The notes beneath the pieces are model-generated. The model made no database searches. It was not told the DNA's origin and saw only the letters and a list, made by a program, of their open reading frames with translations. Source: Brugia malayi (taxonomy: Eukaryota > Nematoda > Chromadorea > Rhabditida > Onchocercidae). Taken from it: a stretch of DNA of 64,000 nt. Positions 1-13,800 of the stretch are shown one piece after another. Within the stretch, counting starts at the first letter, position 1. The number at the start of each line of letters is the position of its first letter. Made by a program: the position numbers and the translations under genes. The stretch spans positions 4,994,649-5,058,648 of the forward strand of contig NW_025062477.1 of assembly GCF_000002995.4 (NCBI RefSeq), read 5' to 3'.

Positions 1-3000
1 GGTCATTTCAGATGATATTTTCTCTTTATAAAATGCTTTTTCCTTTTGGTTACATTTATGTTTTCGTTCTTATATTTCTGTCTTGCTACTTAGTATCTGT
101 TGATGCATGCACTTTACTAGCTGCATGCTTTGCCTATGTTAGCTGTTTGTGCATATTATATGTAAGTTTTAGTTATTTTATTGACAAGAAAAGGTCATAA
201 AGTATTTTACTCAAGAAGTCGGAATGTATTATCAGACTTTCCACTTTTCTCAACACAGTTTTAAATTAGTTTAGGAGCTTTTCAGATGGTGGAATTCCTC
301 TGTTTGTTTGAAGTCACAAATTATTTTGAACCTGTCATGTGCTAGATTTCGACTTGCATTTTTTGAACTCCCTGTGTCTCTGAATTTCAATTAATATCTT
401 TTGAGCTTTTGAATTTCTAAAAATTTGTTTGAAATCGTTTCTATTTCATCATATCCAGATTTTTCTCCAAATTCATCTTTGCGCATGATATTATTTCTGA
501 TCTTGTAAGCTATGGTTTTTCAATGACTGTAATCATAGGTTTTTTTGTTATCCGAACCCACTAAATAAACTGGATCTTTTGCTTTGACAATTTTTTGATA
601 TAGCAACTTCGATTCACCAATATGTCAATAATAGACTTTTACATAATTTAATACTTTCTTTATTAAGCTTTTTTTTTTTTCCTTCTATTTTATAAGTGTT
701 ATATTGTAAAAGAGTAATAAAGTTATTGTCGACGTGTGGTAGTTGCGATAGTACAAAAACACATACTATTAAAAAGGTCTAATATCTACTTCAACCTGTT
801 ATAGATGAAAAATAAGATTCAAACCTAAAATGATTATAATTTTATAAAAAGGTATGATATTGATGCTGCAGTAGAAATATTATGAGATGGTTCATTGAAT
901 GAAGAAAATAGTAGTTACAAAAAGTATCTATTTTAAGTTTCGTCATTGTAATTTCTGATAAAATTTATTGTAATGATAAGACAATAACAATTATAGTTGA
1001 CTGGTTCCATAGCAGTTTCATTTTTTGACACCGCGTGAAATTAAACCTTTGCTATTTGCATATAAATAGGTGTGAAATATTACTATCACAACTATTTGTT
1101 AAAATATTTTTCTTTTCAAATTATAAATATGAAAATAAAATATCTCGAAAGAAATCCTAAGTATCTAAAATATCTTCTGAATAAATTGATTATTTAAAAT
1201 TTTTTAACCTTCTTATATATGTTTTTTTTAAAAAGACTTAAATATAACGTTTTCATTTTCCTTTTTGTTATCATTTATTATGCTACAACTTACAAATTTC
1301 ATTATCTACTGCAAGAGATATGATAAGTTGAAACTGAAATAAGTGATAAGATGAAGATCTTGTAATGTTTCTATAAGAATTAATTTAATTTTATATTTTT
1401 TAAAAACTTCAAGGAATAGAACAATCCATTTTGAATCAAACCCATTTAAAACTTTTATTAGGTCAAATGCTTTCTGTACAACAACAATGCATAATATAGC
1501 ATAGGAAGAAAGTAATTCAATCTAGTAAATGAAGAATTTCTTTCTTATTCTCTCTCCAACACGCATCAAATTTATCAATTTATACAACCGGAAAAGTGGA
1601 AAATACTTGTATTTTTAGACAGTATTAGTACTATCGTCTTCCCTTTTCTCCTTTTTACTTGAAATTTCACGTAGTTAAAGGTTTGCTGCAAGGTAAGAAG
1701 TATCTCAAAGTAGGCTTCAGAAATTTTACTGCAAACTCAAAATCAGCGCTATCTCCTTCGAACAGATCAACAAGGGAATGAAGCAATAACAGATCAAGCG
1801 ATCATGGATATTTATTTATTGTCCGAAGGATGATAGGACTACGGATGATGTTAGATGTTGGGAATGTCACTTCTTGAGAGTATTAGTTTTTATAGAGTTG
1901 TCAAATGTCAGTTAAGTTCAAAAATATTTTTTTTTTGATGAATTGCAATTTTAAAATCATATTGGCAATTAGACAAAATCTAACATAATTTAAATTCATT
2001 TCTCTGTTTAAATTATTGAAACTGAAAAAAACCATAAAATTTTCATAGTGATCCATATTTAAATTCGTAATTAAAATTAATTTCAATATAAAAAATGAAT
2101 TGAAGCCGTTACTGATTGCAATTTTTTTTGAAAATTTCAGCAATGCAGATTAATTGTTATACATTCACATTAGACACATAGAAATTATTCATAGGTTAAA
2201 AATTTTTAGCAAATAAGATCACCGCACATTCAAAATAAAGTGATATTATGATCATAGTAGACATGATGAAACCTAGAAAGTATACAATCATGAAGCAAAG
2301 TAACCGAAGCATTCATTCACCTCAAACTTGGATCATTCTTACATAATCTTCGTGCATTCAACATTTATCAGTTCATTGAAGGACAAAGTTTTTCTGATCA
2401 AACAAAATTTTCGGTCTTTTTCAAAATTAATCTAACATCTGATACAAGTAATTTTACTTAAATTCATTTTGAATCACCTTTCATCATTTCTAGATAAACA
2501 ACTTATACATTTTGTCTTTGGCTTTCGGTCACGGTTGCATAAAATTTGTCGGAAATTTCTTTCTGATCGTCAAAAGGACTAAGATAGTTAATTCTATTTT
2601 GCCGACTCTGTTCTTTCCCAATTTCTAAAAACTCAAACTAATTCAATCTTCAAATGTTTAAAGTTAATACAACGAACTCAACAATTAGGAGATAACTTAA
2701 AGACTATCATTTTTCCAAAGTTTTCTTTTACTTTTGTTGTGGATGCTGTTTCTATACGATTTGTTGTGTGCGGGTCTTTTTTGTGCTGGTTTTTTTTTTC
2801 TTTTTAAAAAAAAATGAAAAAGGAGACTCTTAATATTCTAACTAATAGTAATAAAAGCAGGAATTAAATATTGGTAATGATAACAACCTTACTGTTTTAA
2901 TTGAAATTATAATTATCAAGAGAAACATTCATTTGAATGATTATTTCAAATTTAAAACTCCGCGACAAATTACTGCTAAATTATTCATAGCATTCGAATA

Positions 3001-4052
3001 ACCCAAATGGAATTACTTATTTTGCATTTTGAAATTTAACTCAGCAGTATATTAATGTTATCACATCATCGTACGCAACTCCTCTTTCAACTTTTACTAT
3101 TCCCTAAAAATTATAAATGATACATGCCTACCCGTTATGCAACATATGAAATGAATTTGTAGTGTTACTTCAATCCGAAAAATATGACAAATCACAAATT
3201 CAGTTCTGATCAGTCAACAGAAGAATATGCTTTAGTTAACAAAAAAGTGATGTATTTTAGAATAATAAACAAATTTGGTAACTTTTTAAGAAAATTCAAT
3301 TGTTAAAAAGATCATTTTTAATAATTGAAAATTTAGTAGCAGTCAATTACTGATTGCAATAGAAGATCAGAAACAAAATGAATTATATGAATTCTATATT
3401 TCTTCTTGGAAGCTTGTCACGGAGTAACAAATATGAAGTTAACAGATCAAGTTACTTAAAAATTACCACTGTTATTTACTTCATTCATTGCTCATTTCGA
3501 ATTATAATTCACTTCTTGTTGTCTTTTATGGTCGTCTATATCTGCAGGAAAACAACAACAGCAGCAGACATATTTGTTGAGATTATCTTCAAACAAGATT
3601 TACTATATATGTCTGTGTTCCTTCATTTTATTCCCACTACACTTGTATTTTTCATCATAATTTGACAACTCAAATTTGTGGCACTCAGATTAGATTATTA
3701 TCACTTATCAAATACCATCATTGTATTAAATGCATGAAAATATCATAAAAAATGATAAAATATTCGGCACATTAGCGTAAATTTGAAGTAAGCGACGAAT
3801 GATACCATCAAAAATTTGACAAAATAGCTGAATGTCCATCATTGCATTCATAAGACCAACACCATTTCTTCTTTCCTCATGAATCATTTAAAATATTTTT
3901 CTAATATTTGATTGAAAATTAAAAATGATTCTGTAGAAAGATTTCACAACGATTTCAGTTGTTGTCGATCATATTCTCATCCTCTGTTCTTTCTTTTTTG
4001 GATGCCATTCGAAATATGCCAATCATAAATGCAAAATCACTGTAATCATCCA
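1..4052. other. Intergenic, downstream of tiam-1
   Basis: A+T-rich sequence with homopolymer runs. The open frames here (12-200 plus, 1901-2143 minus, 3378-3665 plus) are made of I/F/L/N/K-rich codons, have no recognisable domain and do not join to other exons by phase. I see no gene. The left edge may hold the 3' flank of an unseen neighbour, and the part next to 4053 should carry the tiam-1 3' untranslated region. Confidence 0.5.
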
Positions 4053-4793
4053 CTACGGTATATGGCGTTCACTACTATAGCCACCATCTGATTGACTGCT
4101 ACCACTAATCGGACGACGTTGCTCTTTCCTTGAAAATAAAATAAATTCTTCATATACTATTTATTTTAAAATTATTACTTACAAATATTTAAAAAAATTG
4201 TAATGTCTCATTTTTTTTTTTCAAAGAATGAAACTCATTCAGTTAATCAATTTAACCAATATACTTTATTTGTGGCAAGAAAGTTAGTTTAAAAATTGAC
4301 TAATATTCTAGTAGAAGTACAGATAATTCTACCTTAAAATTATTATCACTATTGACAATTCATACTAAGCATTTTAAATTTCGCATCATTAGCAGCAAAT
4401 GAAGCGAATTTCCACTTTTTTTTTCCAAATATTTGCAAGAAATAATTCGGATAAAAGGATAAATAAATTTAAATTTCATATTTCAGAATTCTGAAGATTT
4501 CAGAATTTTCATATAGTACTGCCCCCAAAAATCTTTTCCAAAAAAACTGCATTGCAATAAAGAAATTAGGAAGAAAAGTATAATTATAAAAGCAATCAAA
4601 GATATTACACCGCACATAAATAGTTGAAATGATATTCCTTAGGGTATTCACCCCGACAAATCCATCTAAAAATAAGCCTTTTAATATAACTCCATCGGAA
4701 AATCTCGTTTTTCTTGAAATAACATTAGTACTATGAAAAGGAATTGTTGAAAATTTAAATGTTTTTTACAGATTAATATATCTAGGTGGTAAA

Positions 4794-4824
<31 letters not shown>

Positions 4825-7800
4825 CTGTGATACCTTAGATGTACATTATAAATAAATTGATATAGTGGTATTTTTATATTGACAAAGTGATGTGTTATTA
4901 CTGATTCCATTTTTATTTTTAATTTTTTCCAGTAAGCAAAATTCATTTTTATGTGAGTTATTAAGCATAAATACAAGCAAGGTTAGGATAAAAACGTTTT
5001 ATTGAATATTTCGAAAAATATATTTCATTTTCATAAGATCCAAAATTTATAAGAAATTAATAGATATATAGATTATGATTATGTGATTCTGTTGTTGAAC
5101 TTTTGCTTCGTGCAAAGATTTTCGTTGCTAGTACTTGAATTTAGGAATTTTCAATTTCAATTAAATTTGTGTGCAAAATTTAAATTAAGAATTAAATTTA
5201 GAAATGTCACGCAGAAATGATTTCCAGTGTTGGAATTAGCACTGCACAGATTAGATGCACTGTCATTTATACAAACACAAAAACATAGATGACACACACA
5301 CAGGTGAGAACTGAACTCTCAAACTAATATTGGCATTTTTCCTACCCGGGATAACAAGTTTACCTTGAAAAAATTAGAGTGTTTAATACAGGTTAATTAT
5401 ATTTGTGCATGGAATGAAATATGATCATTGTTCTATTTCATTGCTTTTCTGATCTGAGATAATTAAAGTTCACAAATCTGAACACAATACTTTTTCCAGA
5501 ACCTTTTTTTTCTATTTATCAGCAATGGAACGCTGTTCTTGTTTATGATCAGAATTAGAATGGCATCTCATGTTATTAATGAAATCATTCTAGCAAAAGC
5601 GTATCACCAAGGGGTAAAGTTAAAGCCTTAATTTGCTTCGAGGTGACAAAAATTCATCTAGTTCGAACTCCGTGAGGATTGGTAGATTGAGGATTCTTTC
5701 ATAATTCGATGGTTGGTGATACATGGATCTTCTCAATTGGTGAAGTAGTTGTTAAATAATTTTTTGCAGATAATTTCTTAGATTAGCAGTGTTTAGCCGT
5801 ACGTATAACATATGTTTGAAATTGATTTAAATTTGAACGAATTTTCATTTAAATGAGCAAAAGTTAAAATTTAATGAAAGAAAATTAGGGCGAGAACTTA
5901 CGCGAGAGTGGAAGCAGCTTTACGAACAGATTTAATGAAATGATTTTTAATTTCTGCTTGGCAGCAACACAAATGGTAGACGGATTCACGTGATGAACCG
6001 ATATGTGTGATTATGAAGACATATTGTGACTGAGATGATTGAATATTGCTTTCGTTTACTTCTACTTCAACAATTGGTAAAATTCGATAAACTTTCGTCT
6101 GCAAATAGACTGATTTAAAAACTGTGAATGAGGTAAAGAAAAGACTGGATTGAAATGAAATTAAATGAAATATAAATATAACAGGAAAATAGTAAAGGAG
6201 AAGTTAAAGAAGGTATAATTGAGATTGTTATAATAAAGATAGATAAAGAAAGAAATTCATAGCAAAACAAAAAAATATATAGATAATTTTTTTAAAAGAG
6301 ATTAATTAGTACTCGTTTCAAGATAAAATGGATTGATAGAAGTAAACTTAAGGAAAATTAGGGCATTAAATAAAAATAAAACCTTGTTTTTGGAAAGTGT
6401 TGGACAGAAAATCACAATTAGGCTGGTAAAAACAAATGCCACGCAAGCAACCGGACGTGAACGATTTTCCGGACAATTTAACCAATTAATGTGAGCAAAC
6501 ATTAGTAATTGACTGAAATTCATACGTGATGCCTGGAAAGAAAAGAGAAATCTTACAATCTTGTAGCATAATTTTAGGCATTAATTTTAGATTTGAAAAG
6601 ATTCCAATACTATAACTGAAATGAATTATTGAATATTAAAGTATTAAGGCTTAAAAATTCATATTTACGACTACTCAGATATTTTTAGGAGCGATTAAAA
6701 TTAAAAGAATTAATTTACTGCTCCGTTTTTTAACGAAATTTCTTCAATATTCCGTCCATATTGTTCTGTTAATCGTTGCATTTCATTCACATATTCTGCT
6801 AAAGCTTGCATTCTTGTTAGAGCTTGCTCACCTTGTTGCCTTTCCACAGATCCTTCAATAAAAGAGATGTTAAATTCTAAGTAAACTCAACTACAAATCA
6901 ATTTTACTCTAAATCAATATAGGTAATCATTGATAGGTAATGAAATTTATAAAAATCAATAAATAAATAAAAACATTACTGTGAAATTATGAACATTCAG
7001 GAATTTATTTCTAAAAATTTGTCTGCATGGAATATGTATATGGCTGTACATGTGAGTGACTGATGAATTATACTTTTTTAATTCGAAATAAGCAAATTAA
7101 ATGAATAGGGAATAAACTTTAAAATTAGAATTAAAAATAGGAATAGTAAAGTTTAACAGTGAAATGTTTGTGATTTTTCAACTATAAAATGTGAAATACA
7201 ATTTTTTATGTACTAGAAAATGAAGAAAAAGTGAACCTTTAAAACAATTATCTCTAATTTGTTGTAAAAAAAGAGGATATTTGAGAACCCGCTGGATTGG
7301 TTTGATTAGTAGGGATTGAGCACTTTCACTTTGCTCACCACTAATGTTTAATTTATCCAATCGTGTCACAATGTCATTTAGTTCTAAAATGAAACCATCT
7401 TTGATTTTTTTTTTAAATTAAAGAAAAAGAATTGAATTAATCAAGATATTAATAATAATATAAATGATATCTAACAATGAGTAAGAATTACACGAATGTA
7501 TCTGATACTTAAAATTGTATTGTATTATCATTTAAAAAAAAAAGGAAAATAAATCGAACAAGTTTGCAGATAACTTAATAGAACTTTTTATGTTGAAATC
7601 ACATCAATGAGTTAACCCTTTTTATTTTGTTGAAATCGTAAATATGCAGCTGAATAATCGCTATAAATTTTGAATTTACTACATTTGTTGACAAATAAAG
7701 CCGAAATACGAATCAATGAATCCTGAAATGAAGTTCCAGTGAAATGAAGTTTTCCGAGTTGTCTGGATTTAAATCCACAGGTGTTCATCATTTAGGAAAG

Positions 7801-10800
7801 TATTTTTGTGATGATTCATTACATCCATTCAATTCATAAATTAAAAATCAAAGCAATTAGCTAAAAATGGATTGGTTCTAACTTGATCTTACCCGCAATT
7901 GTTGTTGTGAGACTGTAAATGAACGAGCAACATCTCCGGCTGCATCCAGAAGTGATAACAGGAATGAAGTTTGAATCCGTAATAAGCGATCAGCTGTTTC
8001 CAATAATGGTAAATTTGTCGGTTTTAAATATTGATTCACCAGCTATTACAAACTTTTCCCATTTGAATTTATTTTTCTTTTAAATTTAAATTGTGTGAAA
8101 AATTTTCAAAAAGTTTCGCGACATCTCAGAATGTATTAGTTTTTTCCGATTAAAAAAATATAGAAGTTAGCAAAAATTCTAGAAAAAAATCATCTAAACA
8201 TGTCTTATGAAAATTGAAATTTTATTTTATCTATCAGTATATTTTGAAGTTAGTAAAAACAAAAAAAAAAAGGAAGATTATATCATATCGTCATTTCTTT
8301 ATTTCTTTTCTCTATGGTTTTATCCGTAATTTATTATCACCAAACTTAAAATTGATAAACTTATTTGTCTTAAACTTTTTCAATTACTCGATATCTTTAA
8401 AAAGAGAAGATTAAAACCTTCTGAACATCACGCACAAAATTTTCTTCCGTTGATACAAGTTCACTGATTGTTTTCAAAAGTTGATCTTCCGCTCCTTCAC
8501 TAAAATGTGATACGGAGATGGCACCAATAGGAGTTGTATGTCGATATTCCGCACGCCTTGATGGCTTCTCATAAGCGGAACGAGACATTTGACGAAATAA
8601 ATGACTGTTTGATGATGACTGACAGTTTTGATGAATACTTCGAGTAGGTGATGATCTAGCTGATTCACTTTCTTGATCCTATAAATGATACAGAATGAAA
8701 AAAAAAAAAAAAAAAAAGAAAAAAAAAAGAGAACATTCTTAACATTCGGTTAATCGATTATCATCAATATTTGTCACCAAATCACCCTATTTTAAAACTT
8801 AACTATCAATGTAATAAACCGAGCAAACGGTAAGCTTTTGAAGTTTAAAAGTTTCCATAATTTCAATAAAATTTGTTTACTTTTCGAGTTGTATTCGTAT
8901 ATGACGTAATATCGGATATCCGATCCATACTATGGGAACGATTTCTTGTGAAAGATTGTGGTGGTGGTGGCGGTGGTGGTGCAAAACTATTGAAAATTGT
9001 TGTAGCAGTAGTAGTAGTAGTAGCAGTACTACTACTACTACCACTAGTCTCAGTAGATAACGGTATTGATCTGACGTACTGCGAGACGATAGCGTCACGT
9101 TTGCGTAGAACAAGATTTGTGCCGTGACGTAACAAAATTTGCACCTCTTCAGCACTTCTCAACGAACTAATCAATCGGTTATCAACGCTTATCACCAAAT
9201 CACCCACTTCAACACAGGTCGTTTTATCACGAATTGCACGAACTTCAGCCTAAAAATTAAAAATTTTCATAGCCAATTATTTGTAAACATTTGATTGAAT
9301 TTATTATTCAATCAAAACTATCCAAACATCTATTCAAAACTAAAAATGTTCAAAAATGAGTTTTTGCGATATGATTGTCATTTATCTTAACAAGCTGTAA
9401 AATGAACTAGTTTTTAGTTTAAAGTAGATTACAAGATAGCAAATATCTACTTATCATTTGACTTACAACAGGCAAAAATTATTTTATATCTAAATTTATT
9501 TGTATATTTAAGAAACCTTTCTATTCGATGAAAAAAAAATCGCATGTTTAATAATTTGGTTCAATATTTCTATTTTTTGTAAATTTAAGGAGTTCAAATC
9601 AAATTCAAAAAAAAGTATAATTGATTCAGTATGAAACAACTTTTATTGCAATGATTTCCGAAGAAAAGCAAAAAAAAAAAAAAGAAAAAGGTCGACTAAA
9701 ATAAAATGTGAAAATTTAAAAAAAAAAACAGGTGTTAGTTAATTATTTTAAATTATTGCAAAGAAATGTTTAATATGATTGATAATGAATTAGACAGCAA
9801 ATCGTTTGCTAAAAATGTAATAACCAATGATTAAAGAAGATATTGTGAATTATTGAAATTAAAATGTGAAGAAGAGAGAGGGAGGAAAAGACGAGCAGAG
9901 AAAGAGATAAAAAAAAAGGAAATAAGTGGTAGTGTAATTTTAAGAGTGGAAAATGTAATAACAAAATCAATTGTATAAATTTTTGGTTGAGGTTGCAGAT
10001 CAGTTAAATTTTGGAAAGAAAACATAAATTAATTATCTATTTATTTATTTCATACCTGTAATTAACGGTTGTTCTGAGATGAGAGCCGCACGAAATGATA
10101 TCAAAATTTTGAAATGCATTTATTTAAAAATGAAAGAAATTGTAGTGAAATTTAACGCTGAAAGAATTACACTTGAATTGTTTCATCAATTTTAAAGTTT
10201 CAGTTTGTTAAAAAAGAATATTATTTATCAAGATGAAAGGATTTTCCAACACTAAGTGCTAATTTTTGTAACAAATAATAAATGTATATGCGAATTTGAG
10301 TTTTTAAATTATATTAAATATTTATTTAATTACGATTTTAAATCATTTTAATGTTTTGTAGAAAGATGATATTTTGTTAACAATTTTGAATGATTTTTGA
10401 TCAATTAAAATATTATAAAATTTGCATAGATTAATAGATTTACTAATTGCAAAGGAATATATAAATTTTTCAAAATGGTTAATCGATATTTGTTTAAGTA
10501 TTTATTAAGTACAAGTAAAATCCTATGTATTGCTAATTTCTCAGTGATTCTGTCCAATCTGTTGTCTTTTAAGCTTTTTTTTTTATCAAAAATCGCTCAC
10601 AAAAGAACATAAAACGTAAATTAATTCAATTAAATATCAATTTTAAAAGAATCAATTCATATTTTCAGAAAGATCTCAAATAACAAACTTGAAATAAGTA
10701 AGGATATTACAATCACTATCACTAAGTAATGAGCTCGTTGTAAGTCAATATCTTTAAGTAAGTAAACCTATTGTCCTATCATTCATATAGCAACAAAAGA

Positions 10801-13800
10801 AAGAAAAAAGTAGAAAAGAAAAAGTGGTTAGTTGCTGAAATTAGCTCCTCATTTTGAGAGTTGAATGAACAACTTTAAGAAAAGGATGAAAATTGCAGAC
10901 TAAAAAGAAAAGAAAAAAAGAAATTACAAATTTATTATCAAACTAAATTTTGAAAATTATTTTCAACTTGAAACATTTTGTCGATAGTAAAAATACAAAT
11001 CAATTTTATAGATATATTAATTTTGAGCATCAAATAGGAAAAAATATTTTACTATTAAGGTATCATTTTTTTTTTTTAAAGTTATGAAGTTAATACTGTT
11101 ATCTAGTATTATTCAGTCCTTTTAATTTTGATTTCAACATTTTATTCATTTCATTTTTTAAATTATATTATTTTCTTACATAAAGTAATTTTTGCTTTTT
11201 CCTTTCATTATCATTTTTTTTGATATGCTTTCCATTTTGATATGTTTTATATAGTTTGTATATAAGAAACAATAATACATTTAACCTTTAACCTCTGTAC
11301 TGAATGGCTTTATAATATAATTTACCTTGATTCCACCATCATTACACATTTTAGCTGATATTGTTAAACCAAGACTTCGCTCTTTCTTTTGCAATCGATA
11401 ATCTCGTTCTTGTAATCGAACTCGATCATATCCCTCTCTCACAATGTAATATTTTTCCGGATCAAGTTTCAGCTCATCACAAACCTGACACAAAGACAAA
11501 TTTCAAAATCAAAAGCTAGCAAACTAAGATTGATAGAATATGCTATGATAATTTGATTAGGACAAGATAAAATCTAGAAAAAAAACAAGGAAACAAATAA
11601 CTACCATCTGATTTTAATGTTTGTTAATAGATGTGTATTAATAATAGTTCAATGTTTGTTAATAATAATTTGTTTAACTTAAGTACAAACAAATATTGAA
11701 ATCATTTTCCAATCTGAATTTAAATTTAAATCTTGAATATGATTTTCAATCGCAAAAAAAAGAAAGAAAAGAATTTACAAAGAATAAATTACAATATTGT
11801 TAAGTTTAACGATGAAATTAGGTCGTTTCATTTTTATAAAAAAAGAAAAAGTTGTTCACCTTGCATAAAATTTCTCTCACATTATCTACGGTTGTTTGCT
11901 GAAGAGTTATAATGGAACCGGAAGGAAGTAATACATTTATGGTACCATTATTACTATGTAAAGGATAATCATCGAAAAGTGTATGAAGTCGAGAAACATT
12001 CAACATTAATTCTTCTTGATGATTCCATAATCTTTTACTGCTGAAATAGTATAAAGAATGAAAAGTTAAAATAAAAAATTAAAAATCTCTCATCTTTTTT
12101 TAATAGTAAAAGATTCTTTTAATTTTTAGTTTATTGTTTAAAAATGCTAAATGAAATTTCAATTAATTTGATAAGTGTTAATCATCATAATTTATTTTTT
12201 TCTTTTTGTTAAAATAATAAATTGAAAGAAGACAATTAAAAAATTCTTGGGAACAATTCTTTTTTTTTTTTTTTCAGATAAAAAATTTTACAATCAAACT
12301 GATAAAAAAGAATTTTATGCTATTATTAATTAGTTAAAAGCTAACATTTGAAACTGTGATTTACATAAGAAGTATAAATGTAGTGAACATATGGCAGAAC
12401 CGCCAAATGAACTTAGATGACGTAATGTACGCAATGAAATTTTACTTAATAATTCCTGAAATACAAAGAAGGGACAATTTTGTAATGAAATTGATAAAAT
12501 ATTACTAGGAAATATTGTACTGAGATTTTCTTTTCTCTAAAAAAAAAAAGAATTATCACTGAAAATAAAACTTTAAAATTAAAGGGGAAATATAATAAGC
12601 TGAAATTATTTTATCCATTAAATTACATAGCTAAAAAATTTATTGAACTAAAAAATTAATTTAAAAAAAAAAGTGTGATAGTACAATAATAATACTGATA
12701 ATACCGATGGTGTTGGAAAATTAATATCGGAAATGGCAGCTAAACGATATTTTAATGTAAACAATTGCAATTGGCTCATTTCTAGTTCATCGTTTAAATC
12801 ATGAGCTAATTCACAGTCTGGTTGTAATGATCCAAGTGAACGTACAAGCTTAAAGAAAAAAAAAAAATGATAAAATAAAACTTTTTCACTTTCTTTTTAA
12901 TAAAAAAATATTTAATTGAAATGTTTTTTTCCAAAATTTATACTACTTGAAATCAAAATTCGAAAATTTTAAATACAAATTAATAAATCAAAAAATAATT
13001 GTCAGAAAATTTGCATTATTTAAGCATTAAATTTTTAAATGTAAAATTTTTTTCAAATTATCATATTATATAATGTTTATTCTTTTTTTTTTTTAATTTG
13101 TTGGATAAATGTGAAAAAAAAAAAAAAAAAAAAAAACGAAAAGTCCATATCGGAAGAAATTTTTAATTTCCTAAAAAAGTACTTAGATACCAAAAGAAAT
13201 TCTTTTAATGATTAAATCGAATTCTTTTAGAAATTAAATTTAAACAACTTTTTCTTTTTTCATGTATAAAAATGTATATTGTAAACAAACATTTTTATTC
13301 TTGTTTAAATTTATCGTCCCTTTCTTTCTTGCTTCCTTTTTTTTTTGAAGAAAAATTGTAAGACAAAAAGATATATTAATTTTTTTTTTTCTTTTGAAAT
13401 TGAAATAGTTTTTGGTTTCTCTTTCATACAATGATTAATGTTTTACATCGCATCCTTCATGATATCAATTCCTCTTTCCCTTCTTTTTCTCTTTTTTTTC
13501 CTTTCCAACAAATTTCTTTTCTTTTCTTTTCTTTTTTACTGAACCTTTAATTGTGACTTATTTATTTGTTTGTTTATTTTGTTTATTACTTTTTAAAGCA
13601 ATAACAAAAACAAAAGAGAAAAGAGAGGAAAATTCAACTAAACAATGATATTCATAAAGAAAAAAACAAATGAATGATTTTTTCTTAGAAAAAAAGGAAA
13701 ATTATTCTTTCTTTTAGTTTTAAATTATATTAAAAAGTTTGAAATTAAATAAAACACAAAAGTTGATGTAATTTAATAATGACTGCTCAAAAAATAAGTT

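Noticed and set aside
3378..3665. 95-codon plus-strand open frame near the left end
   Set aside because: I/F/L/Y-rich composition, no signal or domain, no conserved neighbours; such lengths occur by chance at this base composition.
8873..9155. Overlapping frames of poly-G and poly-V/L/H on both strands
   Set aside because: Shadows of the triplet-repeat part of RhoGEF exon 9 (T/P-rich linker), which is the real frame.
13240..13431. Lysine-rich minus-strand frame
   Set aside because: Translation of T/A homopolymers inside a RhoGEF intron.
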